Virus record (IMG/VR): IMGVR_UViG_3300036886_000243
Span: 27,509-91,508 of that record
Strand: one strand, 5' to 3'
Origin: a virus
DNA: 64,000 nt
Positions 56,727 through 64,000 of the stretch are shown here, one piece after another (positions within the stretch are counted from its first letter, which is position 1; each line of letters starts with the position of its first letter). The position numbers were made by a program, and so were the translations under genes. Below the pieces are notes generated by a model. The model saw only the letters and a program-made list of their open reading frames with translations, searched no databases and was not told the origin of the DNA.

Positions 56727-59102
56727 GTGGATCGAAACAGGGAGATACAAAAGAAAAGCGAAATTATCCAGTCCTATTTCAACAAACTTGGAATCTCCAA
56801 GATTCGAGATTTAGCAACTATTGATCCTAATAAAAATAACGATGCTTTTCAGGCCTTTGGATCTTATCGAACAAATGTCGAATCATTTACTTCAATAGAT
56901 CAAAGTAGAATGATGCGATATAGACAATATGAGCAGATGTGTATAACTCTAGATACTAAAATCGATTTATTAGATGGTAGATCAATTTCGCTTTCAGATT
57001 TAATAAAAGAATATGAGGCTGGTAAAGAAAACTGGACATATTCAATAGACACTAACAATGGTAACAAAGCAGTTTCAGGTAAGATTGAGTGGGCAGGAAT
57101 AACAAGAAAAAACGTTGAGTTGGTTGAAGTTTTTATAGACAATAAATCAATTCGTTGCACTCCTGATCATAAATTCATGTTAGATGATGGTACTTACAAA
57201 GAAGCCAAAGATTTACAACCCAACGAACTTCTAATGTCGAAAGACCAAAATCATAGAGTAATAAAAGTTGAAGAACTTAGCGTTACAGAAGATACTGGCT
57301 GTATTACAGTAGCTGAATATCACAACTTTAGTGTATTAGACTCTATATACATAAAAAATTGTTATGTTCCAGAACTAAACGGTGGTATAGAGCTTTATGC
57401 TGATGATAGCTCTTTATATAACGAACAAGACAAGACTATAAACATAGAATCAGATAATCAAGAAGTAGTAGACGCTTTAGACAATTTATTTTTTAAATCG
57501 CTAGATCTTAATTCAGTGTTATGGCACATCGTATATAACACTTGTAAATATGGTGATTCATTCTACGAAGTAATTCCTGACAACTTTAAGAACCCCAGAC
57601 GAATAAAATATTTAAGATTCATACCTCCTCAATTTGTTGGACGAAAAGAAAGAGACGGAAACTTACTAGAGTTCATAGTAAAAGTTCCAGAAGATGTGAC
57701 GGTGGGATCGACAAGTTTTACATCTACGCAATCTCAAGAAATAAGTCTTAAACCTTGGCAAATAGTTCACTTCAAGCTGGATGACAAAGAGTTTGAACCC
57801 TATGGTAAATCAGTATTGGAGCCTGGACGTTTAGCATTCAAACAAATGAAATTGATAGAAGACGCAATGCTAATTTATAGGATCTCAAGGGCGCCTGAGA
57901 GGAGGGTTTTTAACATACCAGTTGGTAATTTGCCATATAGAGAATCAATGGCAAGAGTAGCTGACTTCCAGCAGAGGTATAGGAAAACTCCTTGGATAGA
58001 CCCTCAAACTGGAGAAATAAGCTATAAAGAGAATCCCTTAAGTATTAACGATGACTTCTTCCTACCTAAGAGACCAGATGGCTCAGGAGTAACTATTGAA
58101 TATCTACCTGGTGGCCAACAATTAGGTGAGATTGACGACGTTCGGTATTTCAAAGAAAAAATCCTACGAACCATGAGAATTCCCATAGCTTATTTGACTG
58201 GGGAGCTAACAGGTGATGTAGCTAAGACTTCTTTGGCTGCAATGGACGTAAGATTTGCTAAAACTATTGAAAGAGTTCAAAAACAAATATTACGTGGTCT
58301 AGAAAAACTGGCCACTATTGAATTAGCTTTTAAGAGATTTAGCTTAGATGACCTACAATCATTTGTGCTTAAACTAACTCCTGCTTCGAAAATTTATGAA
58401 TTACAGAACTTGGAAATGATGACACAAAGAATTAATGTCATACAAGCTGCCATGAATTTGAAGGACGAAGCGGGTAATTTATACCTACCTACCGAGTGGA
58501 TGTACAAGAATATTAGTAAATTCACAGACCAAGAAATATCTGTTATCAAACTAATGCAACAATCTGAAGCTGCTCACAAGGCGGAGATCGCCGCAGCAGC
58601 GGCTCAAGCTACAGCAGGGGCAGAAGGCGGCGGAGCACCTGGCGGTGGTTTAACTACAGAAGTACCAGGTGGTGGATTAGGTGGCGGAGCACCTGGTGGT
58701 GGATTAGAGGCTGGAGCTTTACCAGGAGCTGAAGCAGGCGCTGTACCTCCTGGTGGAGAAATCGCTCCTGCTCCAGGGGCCGCAGGAGTCGGTGGACCGG
58801 CCCCCGAGAATACCCCCGCTCCTACAGGTGGAGGTGCTGAATTGGCAGTAGCTGGACAAATACTAAATATAGCGAGTGAACAGTTCTTACTTGAAAATGA
58901 GAATGATATTAAGAAACTGATAAAATATGTGAAAGAGCAGCAAGAAAATCAAAAGATAACTAAAGATAAATCTGTAACTAAAGTCAGAGGAAAAATGTAC
59001 GAAAACCATTTCAACCAACTCTTTATTGCTGGCGAACTCAAAGGATTGATTCGACGCAAAAATGGAGAGAACAATAACAAAAAGGAAATGTTAGAGGACT
59101 AG
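56727..59102 (+). CDS. Portal protein (gp20-like) containing a mini-intein, 791 aa precursor
   Basis: GTG start with AAGGAGATAAT upstream. Extein: MMRYRQYEQM (to residue 71) and then CYVPELNGGIELYADDSSLYNE (from 212), matching the T4-like portal segment YxxMxxxPxLxxAlxIYADEat. DSFYEVIPDNFKNPR, GKSVLEPGRLAFKQMKLIED and LTGDVAKTSLAAMDVRFAKT follow. Residues 72-211 are an intein. After splicing about 651 aa, longer than T4 gp20 because of a Gly/Ala/Pro-rich low-complexity stretch (about 629-708) and a C-terminal helix. It forms the DNA channel at the head vertex and docks the terminase. Confidence 0.9.
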   Translation: MDRNREIQKKSEIIQSYFNKLGISKIRDLATIDPNKNNDAFQAFGSYRTNVESFTSIDQSRMMRYRQYEQMCITLDTKIDLLDGRSISLSDLIKEYEAGKENWTYSIDTNNGNKAVSGKIEWAGITRKNVELVEVFIDNKSIRCTPDHKFMLDDGTYKEAKDLQPNELLMSKDQNHRVIKVEELSVTEDTGCITVAEYHNFSVLDSIYIKNCYVPELNGGIELYADDSSLYNEQDKTINIESDNQEVVDALDNLFFKSLDLNSVLWHIVYNTCKYGDSFYEVIPDNFKNPRRIKYLRFIPPQFVGRKERDGNLLEFIVKVPEDVTVGSTSFTSTQSQEISLKPWQIVHFKLDDKEFEPYGKSVLEPGRLAFKQMKLIEDAMLIYRISRAPERRVFNIPVGNLPYRESMARVADFQQRYRKTPWIDPQTGEISYKENPLSINDDFFLPKRPDGSGVTIEYLPGGQQLGEIDDVRYFKEKILRTMRIPIAYLTGELTGDVAKTSLAAMDVRFAKTIERVQKQILRGLEKLATIELAFKRFSLDDLQSFVLKLTPASKIYELQNLEMMTQRINVIQAAMNLKDEAGNLYLPTEWMYKNISKFTDQEISVIKLMQQSEAAHKAEIAAAAAQATAGAEGGGAPGGGLTTEVPGGGLGGGAPGGGLEAGALPGAEAGAVPPGGEIAPAPGAAGVGGPAPENTPAPTGGGAELAVAGQILNIASEQFLLENENDIKKLIKYVKEQQENQKITKDKSVTKVRGKMYENHFNQLFIAGELKGLIRRKNGENNNKKEMLED
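56940..57359 (+). mobile_element. Mini-intein within the portal gene, 140 aa
   Basis: Starts at Cys72 (block A: CITLDTKIDLLDG), block B IRCTPDHKFM with Thr145-x-x-His148, block F ITVAEYHNFSVL and block G SIYIKN/C with terminal Asn211 and Cys212 as the +1 residue. The penultimate residue is Lys, not the usual His. There is no homing endonuclease domain between blocks B and F (about 40 residues). Removal restores a continuous portal sequence. Exact in-frame length 420 bases. Confidence 0.9.
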
Positions 59103-59115
59103 GAGGAAGGTCTCA

Positions 59116-60372
59116 ATGGAATTTACATACAGTGATATTCGAATGGCTATGGCAGGCAACAATGAGAACGTAGCTAAATTAATAAAACAAAAGATAGCTG
59201 AGTCAGAGAACGCTGCCGTCGCTCTCGTTTTTGATGATAAATTGATTGTGTTAGACGAAGAGAATGATAAGTTCTACTCTGTTGATTACGCAATCGAAAG
59301 CGTCAACAAGCACGAGAAAGCTCTACTCTTGAAGACCTGGGAGCCGATCAATTTCATAGCTGATAATGAGTCAAGACTCGATCAGTTAGCCGAAGAGTTC
59401 TTCGATCCCACGTCGCAAAAAGAGATAACAGTTGGCAAACTGGTGGAAGCTTTTAAAATGAAATTTGCCGATGAGCCCCTAAAGAGGCTCTTAAACAGAA
59501 CCTCCTGCGAAAAGAAAGTAATGCAGGAATCTGTAGAAAAGATAAAGGCTCTGAAGGAAATCAGAGATGTAAGAGAGTATTTTACTGACGACATTATAGA
59601 CATCATTGAAGACCCTAAGATTGGGTCACTATATATTAGAATCAGTGAGAATGCCCCCGTACAAAGCACCGTTTCTAAAATCGATTTCAAATCACCTATA
59701 TCCGTTTCACTATTTAGTGAATCATCTGGTAAGGTCGTTAATATGTCTGAGGCTAAGAAGATGAAGAAGAGATCGATGAATGTAAAACAGAAGGTCATGA
59801 ATTCAACTTGGACCTCTGAGTCATTCAAAGATGATTTCAAGAGCTTCCTAAACGAACTAGCAGAAGCCGATGACGCAAAGAAGGTCATGGATAATTTTAT
59901 AAAGCAACACGTTGAGATTACTATTCTAGAAGCTGACGAACTTGAGGATCTAATCCTAAAGACAGCCTTGATGATTGGTGAGAGTCAGAAAGCCGATTCA
60001 GTAGTTGAATTATTCAAAGAGTATTACACGTTGGATGAGTTCCAGGCTCTAAAAGATGAATTCATAACTAGAAATAATATCACAGCTGATGGAACAATGA
60101 CTACCGAAGAGCCAATTGATGAAGAAGAAGAGGAAGATAAATCAGCTAAAGAAACTGCTATTGACGAAGATTCAATAAACAAGATTCTAAAAGTCCTCAA
60201 CAAGATTAGTGAAAACTTAAAAGAGAAGACTTTGGAATTCAGATATACAAAGGGATTTATCTCCGCTCTAGAAGATGCTAAGGTCGGATCCATCTCAGAG
60301 GGTAAACTTAAAGAAATCCTAGACTTCTTGACTGCAATATACGAAGAGGCCAAATCCGAACAGGAGGACTAA
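59116..60372 (+). CDS. Putative prohead core/assembly protein, 418 aa
   Basis: Follows the portal by 13 bases with AGGAGGAAGG. Alpha-helical, strongly acidic (IDEEEEEDKSAKETAIDED), with LDQLAEEFFDPTSQKEITVG and SSGKVVNMSEAKKMKKRSM in the middle. It sits where T4 has gp67/gp68 but is much longer and not recognisably related. The C terminus ends with a Glu-rich helix. Late, structural role inferred from position. Confidence 0.5.
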   Translation: MEFTYSDIRMAMAGNNENVAKLIKQKIAESENAAVALVFDDKLIVLDEENDKFYSVDYAIESVNKHEKALLLKTWEPINFIADNESRLDQLAEEFFDPTSQKEITVGKLVEAFKMKFADEPLKRLLNRTSCEKKVMQESVEKIKALKEIRDVREYFTDDIIDIIEDPKIGSLYIRISENAPVQSTVSKIDFKSPISVSLFSESSGKVVNMSEAKKMKKRSMNVKQKVMNSTWTSESFKDDFKSFLNELAEADDAKKVMDNFIKQHVEITILEADELEDLILKTALMIGESQKADSVVELFKEYYTLDEFQALKDEFITRNNITADGTMTTEEPIDEEEEEDKSAKETAIDEDSINKILKVLNKISENLKEKTLEFRYTKGFISALEDAKVGSISEGKLKEILDFLTAIYEEAKSEQED

Positions 60373-60373
60373 T

Positions 60374-60853
60374 ATGTCATTTGACAAAACTAGGGCCAGA
60401 GCCACACTAGAAGAACTTCTAGATCTTGCTGGTGTACCTCAACCGGAACTCTTCGAAAATCGCGATCAGCAACAAGAAGAAATTGAAGCTGATTATATTG
60501 AAGAAGATTTAAGTGAGGCTGATGATGCTGAGCCAGGCGAAGAACCTGACGAAGACGAACCTGAAGCCGAAACTATGAAACCGCCTAAGGGTAAGAAAGA
60601 AGAAAGACCTGATGAAGAAGAACCCGAAGAGGGCGAAGAGGAACCCGACGATAAAGAAATTCATGATACTTGGAAAGTATCAATCAAAACGGGTGGACCT
60701 TTCAAGTTTGATATGTACGAAAATTATTTTTATATTTGGTATAGAAGCAAAAAGAGCGAACGAATAGATATACCACCTAAGTTCAAAGCTTTCCGCAAAG
60801 AAATGGCTAAACTCTTTAATAAAATTATGACGTACGTCGAGAAGGCAAGCTAA
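60374..60853 (+). CDS. Acidic prohead core protein (gp67/gp68-like position), 159 aa
   Basis: Residues 10-30 (ATLEELLDLAGVPQPELFEN) hold an L-F-E/N cleavage-like site at Glu28, then a Glu/Asp/Pro-rich stretch (DEEEPEEGEEEPDDKE). The final 60 residues are a folded aromatic domain (FKFDMYENYFYIWYRSKKSE). The motif LLDLAGV also ends the scaffold protein (MLDLAGIK). Likely a core protein removed or cleaved during head maturation. Confidence 0.6.
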   Translation: MSFDKTRARATLEELLDLAGVPQPELFENRDQQQEEIEADYIEEDLSEADDAEPGEEPDEDEPEAETMKPPKGKKEERPDEEEPEEGEEEPDDKEIHDTWKVSIKTGGPFKFDMYENYFYIWYRSKKSERIDIPPKFKAFRKEMAKLFNKIMTYVEKAS

Positions 60854-60854
60854 A

Positions 60855-61493
60855 ATGGAAGAAAAAAATTTACTTACCGAATTTCAGGATTTCACTTACC
60901 AAGTAATCACTGAAGACAGAGAAGGCGGCGGACCTAAGAAAACTATGCTAAAAGGATTATTCCAACATGGTGATATTAGAAATGGTAATGGTCGAATGTA
61001 TCCGAGACCTATTCTCGAAAGAGAAATAAATAAAAATATAGAAAAAGTAAAGACTAGAAATATGTTAGGCGAATTGGACCATCCTACGGAAGGAAAGATT
61101 CACTTAGACAAAGTATCTCATGTCATTACTGAACTTAATATACAGACTGATGGCCGTGTAATGGGTTCACTAGAAGTATTTGATGGACCGGATGAAGTTG
61201 GTGGAACACCTAAGGGTAGAATTCTTGGTTCATTAATTAGGAGAAATATCAAACTTGGTATCTCTTCTAGAGGCTTTGGTACTACAAAAGAATCTGGTGA
61301 CGTTAACGAAGTACAGGACGATTTCAGACTTATAACGTTTGATATAGTCGCTGATCCTTCAACACCGGGTGCATATCCATCTGCAGTATATGAAGAAAAG
61401 AGTGTAGAGAGTTGGATGAGTGAACCACTACCACCACCTCCAACTAAGCCTTTTTCAGAAGTACTAAAAGAAAGTTTAGTTTTAGATAATTAG
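60855..61493 (+). CDS. Prohead protease (gp21-like), 212 aa
   Basis: NGRMYPRPILEREINKN, then LGELDHPTEGKIHLDKVSHV containing the catalytic His, and KLGISSRGFGTTKE with the catalytic Ser, and FDIVADPSTPGA. This is the T4 gp21/herpes-type prohead serine protease pattern. It cleaves scaffold and capsid proteins after the shell assembles. The C-terminal proline stretch (PLPPPPTKP) and tail may be removed on activation. Start 2 bases after the core protein. Confidence 0.88.
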   Translation: MEEKNLLTEFQDFTYQVITEDREGGGPKKTMLKGLFQHGDIRNGNGRMYPRPILEREINKNIEKVKTRNMLGELDHPTEGKIHLDKVSHVITELNIQTDGRVMGSLEVFDGPDEVGGTPKGRILGSLIRRNIKLGISSRGFGTTKESGDVNEVQDDFRLITFDIVADPSTPGAYPSAVYEEKSVESWMSEPLPPPPTKPFSEVLKESLVLDN

Positions 61494-61507
61494 GAGGTTA
61501 GTTTTTC

Positions 61508-62452
61508 ATGAATATATTGAGTGAGATTGAGCTTAATGAAAGGCAAGTCAAGGCCTTTAATGAAGAACTCAACAGATGGAAGGAAAAGAAGACTACCCAG
61601 ATAGCTGAGGAAGTTAAGACACAACTCCAGGCTGAGTTCGATGTTAAGGCACGAGAGGCCGAAGAAGAGAAAGAGAATTTCAAAAGAGAACAAGAAGACT
61701 TAGTAGAAGAAATCAAAACCAAGATGCAGAAAGTTATGGTGAAGAGATTCACCTCTGCTCTCCAGAGCATGTACGAAGAACTTAAAGTTGAAGCTAGAAA
61801 AGATGTACTCGGTGACCCGAGGATTGTAGCCCTTGAAGAAATTAAGAACGTTGTATATCCATTAATGGATGAGACCGTTACCAAGGGATATGTAGATGAA
61901 CTTGCTAGAGCTCTACAGATGATCGAGTCTAAGGAAGATGAGGTTGATAGACTGAAGGCCAAGCTAAAGCTAAAGGAGATTACATCCGCACTATCTCCAG
62001 TAGTTGCCGAAGCTGTTGAAGCTTTCGTTGGTGATGCCGCTTCCGAAGAAGAAGTCGTAGAGAAATACTCCAGACTAAAGAGCCTTGTAAACGAGGCAAC
62101 TTATTCCGATATCGCCGAAGCCAAGAAGAAGGACAAGGACGACGAGGAAGAGGAAGAAGAGGAAGAAGAACCTTCCGAAGAAGAAGAGGACGACTCTGAG
62201 GAACACGAAGAGGGCGAGTCCGAAGAAGAGGAAGAGGAAGAACATAAGGGAAAGAAAGGAAAGAAGGGAAAGAAAGGAAAGAAAGACGACGAGGAAGAAG
62301 AGGAAGAGCCTGAGGAAGAAGAACCAGAAATGGAAGAGGAGGAGCTAGAAATCCGCCCATCCGTTCACTACGAGAAGAATGATTCTGACGAGACCAAGCA
62401 GAGATATGTAAATGAGCTTAATGAAATGCTAGATCTCGCTGGTATTAAGTAA
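61508..62452 (+). CDS. Scaffolding protein (gp22-like), 314 aa
   Basis: Long coiled coil (residues 1-170, LNRWKEKKTTQIAEEVKTQL-like and ESKEDEVDRLKAKLKLKEI), a very acidic segment (about 205-290, EEEEEEEPSEEEEDDSEEHE with a KGKKGKKGKK break), and a C-terminal NELNEMLDLAGIK. Order between protease and capsid is that of T4. It forms the internal core of the prohead and should be digested by the protease; LxE sites such as ILSE and ELNE are present. Confidence 0.85.
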   Translation: MNILSEIELNERQVKAFNEELNRWKEKKTTQIAEEVKTQLQAEFDVKAREAEEEKENFKREQEDLVEEIKTKMQKVMVKRFTSALQSMYEELKVEARKDVLGDPRIVALEEIKNVVYPLMDETVTKGYVDELARALQMIESKEDEVDRLKAKLKLKEITSALSPVVAEAVEAFVGDAASEEEVVEKYSRLKSLVNEATYSDIAEAKKKDKDDEEEEEEEEEPSEEEEDDSEEHEEGESEEEEEEEHKGKKGKKGKKGKKDDEEEEEEPEEEEPEMEEEELEIRPSVHYEKNDSDETKQRYVNELNEMLDLAGIK

Positions 62453-62481
62453 AGCAATTAGAACACTTTTGGAGGTAAATA

Positions 62482-64000
62482 ATGCTTTTTGATTATAACA
62501 GATTAAGGAAAGAGCAGAAGGAGAAGATCCTCGGAAAATGGAAGCCGTTCCTCAAGGGAATAGAGGACGAATATCTACGAGAATCCACTGCTATGCTTCT
62601 GGAAAATGAAGCACAATATCTAATGGAAGACCCAGCTACACAGTCTACGGACGTAGTTGGTATCCAGAAGATCCTTCTACCCATAGTAAGAAGGGTATTC
62701 CCCAACTTAGTCGCAAATAACCTAGTTTCAGTACAGCCTCTGGCTGGACCTACTGGTGTTATATTCTGGCTAAAATATGAATTCGCTAGTTCGAAGTCTA
62801 CTACAATTGCTGGATCTGAGTATTCGGCATTCGGTACTAACCCCAATAACGTAGCTGAGGGTTACAACCCGTACTATTCTTCTGATAGCGTAGAAAGCTA
62901 CACAGTGTCACTAGTCGATGGTGCTGGTGCTGCTCACTCTCTAGTACAGTTCAATGGCGATCCAAACTGGCTAAACGGTATTCAAGGTTCTAACTGGACT
63001 AACGCTACCAACGCTCTATTGAGCAGAGTTATCGTAAGGTTCACCGTTAGCGTAACCGCTACTCCTACTACATTCTCTACCTACTTGGTAGCATTCAATG
63101 GTAGGGCCGGCCAGAATTATTGGCAGATTAAAGAAACTGATCGAGGTGGAGCCGGAGTTCCTCTAGATTCTGCATTCACTACTCTAGTTGAACCAACAAT
63201 TCCGTACACATTCCCAGTTCCTAATACACCAGGTGGACCATATGCATGGATTCCACAGAGCGGTGTACTACCACAGCTAACAGTAACTTATACTGACGCA
63301 ACGCAACTATTCTCAGTAGACCTATTTGGACAGAACACTGACTTTATCAACGCTACTTATACGTTCACCGGTCTACAGTCATTCTATGCCTACCTACAGG
63401 AAGGGTCAACCGAAATCCCCGATATGAAGATCGCAATTTCTCAGTACCCCGTAACTGTAAAGTCTAGGAAGCTAAAGGCTACCTGGACGAACGAAGCTGA
63501 GCAAGACTTGAAGGCATACCACGGCCTAAACGCCGATGCAGAATTAACTGCATTGGTTTCAAACGAGATGATCGCTGAAATTGACCGTGAAATTGTCAAC
63601 ACTTGCTTGGACATTGTTCCTATTTCCTCATTCCGATTCTTGGACTGGACCTCTGATGTTTCTAACAACACCACTGGTAACTACCTTGATAGGAACAGGA
63701 ACTTGGTTCAGGTCCTAGTAGAGCTCAGCAATGAAATATACCGAAAGAGCAAGATCGGACCAGGGAACTGGATCATCACATCTCCTAAGGTATCAGCTTA
63801 TCTAGAAGTCCTTGAGGGATTCATCGCTGCACCGGCAGCTACTCAGGGCGGCCTTGGAATCGTAAAGGCTGGAGACTATAGAGGCACATTCGCAGTTTAC
63901 AAGGATCCTCTATTCCCACCTAACAAGATTCTAATGGGTCACAAGAGCCCCAGCTCCCCATTCGGCGCTGGAGTAGTCTACGCGCCTTATGTCACGCAGG
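62482..64000 (+). CDS. Major capsid protein (gp23-like), truncated by window end
   Basis: GGAGGTAAATA precedes the ATG. The first 49 residues (KILGKWKPFLKGIEDEYLRE, then AQYLMED) match the T4 gp23 prodomain (LLNKWKPLLEG...), which is cut by the protease; Glu49 in YLME/D is the likely site. Then QKILLPIVRRVFPNLVANNL and VQPLAGPTGVIFWLKYEF give the capsid fold, and WTNEAEQDLKAYHGLNAD the C-terminal part. About 506 codons are visible. Residues about 120-300 include a Thr/Pro/Ser-rich insert not expected in a minimal gp23. Confidence 0.92.
   Translation, partial: MLFDYNRLRKEQKEKILGKWKPFLKGIEDEYLRESTAMLLENEAQYLMEDPATQSTDVVGIQKILLPIVRRVFPNLVANNLVSVQPLAGPTGVIFWLKYEFASSKSTTIAGSEYSAFGTNPNNVAEGYNPYYSSDSVESYTVSLVDGAGAAHSLVQFNGDPNWLNGIQGSNWTNATNALLSRVIVRFTVSVTATPTTFSTYLVAFNGRAGQNYWQIKETDRGGAGVPLDSAFTTLVEPTIPYTFPVPNTPGGPYAWIPQSGVLPQLTVTYTDATQLFSVDLFGQNTDFINATYTFTGLQSFYAYLQEGSTEIPDMKIAISQYPVTVKSRKLKATWTNEAEQDLKAYHGLNADAELTALVSNEMIAEIDREIVNTCLDIVPISSFRFLDWTSDVSNNTTGNYLDRNRNLVQVLVELSNEIYRKSKIGPGNWIITSPKVSAYLEVLEGFIAAPAATQGGLGIVKAGDYRGTFAVYKDPLFPPNKILMGHKSPSSPFGAGVVYAPYVTQ
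62493..62515 (+). repeat. 23-base exact match to the leader at 33.3 kb
   Basis: Same sequence as 33342-33364, here coding for YNRLRKE near the start of the capsid protein (bases 12-34 of the gene). Confidence 0.9.

Noticed and set aside
58615-58850. Gly/Pro-rich portal segment as a collagen-like repeat
   Set aside because: No regular G-X-Y periodicity; a low-complexity linker fits better.
61980-62360. Antisense Pro/Leu-rich frame opposite the scaffold
   Set aside because: It is the complement of the GAA/GAG/AAG repeats; not protein-like.

Overview
The window is part of a large, AT-rich, lytic T4-superfamily (myovirus) genome. The diagnosis rests on the head block at the right end, which keeps the T4 order: a gp55-like late sigma factor (46.4-47.2 kb), terminase large subunit (51.8-53.7 kb), gp20-like portal (56.7-59.1 kb), acidic core proteins, gp21-like prohead protease, gp22-like scaffold and gp23-like major capsid protein, which runs off the right edge. 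Almost everything is on the plus strand, tightly packed, with ATGA/TAATG overlaps. The host cannot be named from the sequence. AGGAGG-type ribosome binding sites are common, so a host with normal Shine-Dalgarno initiation is likely. I found no integrase, transposase, tRNA gene or CRISPR array, and no gap over 300 bases without a gene.

Layout. 0-2.5 kb: small genes, including a tandem family of Cys-cluster proteins. 2.5-12.3 kb: fibre/adhesin block with two minus-strand genes, an 843-residue protein carrying about 26 copies of a 20-residue repeat, a duplicated fibre gene (one copy fused, the other split in two) and a 646-residue repeat fibre. 12.3-27.4 kb: accessory genes (MazF/PemK-like toxin, methyltransferase, histone-like basic protein, MORN-HNH fusion, bacterial-type PARG, secreted transglutaminase-like protein, minimal ATP-dependent ligase, DgkA-like kinase, receiver-like protein, orphan HicB-like protein). 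27.4-43.8 kb: a broken dnaK, uracil-DNA glycosylase, several homing-type endonucleases, an ATP-grasp (Ddl-like) ligase, Ogg glycosylase, dTMP kinase, a nucleotidyltransferase and many small proteins. 44-64 kb: structural and packaging genes, invaded between terminase and portal by two HNH genes and one GIY-YIG gene; the portal contains a 140-residue mini-intein.

Two promoter classes can be read by eye. One is TCGACAG-N5-TAnnnT, found six times, only at 13-21 kb, in front of genes that are often GC-rich and strongly biased in codon use. The other is CAAGATAAYT or close variants, found about a dozen times directly before genes elsewhere. The second class fits a late promoter read with the gp55-like sigma factor, and one copy sits just after a clear intrinsic terminator.

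The observations most worth a second look are: the portal mini-intein beside a free-standing GIY-YIG nuclease; N-terminal helices ending in L-x-E that look like capsid-targeting and prohead-protease sites on several proteins, with a weaker version on the MazF-like toxin; a 23-base exact copy of the start of the capsid gene inside a structured non-coding leader at 33.3 kb; a scattered family of small proteins with a shared C-terminal helix motif; and the two promoter motifs. Function calls come from motifs and remembered families, not from database searches.
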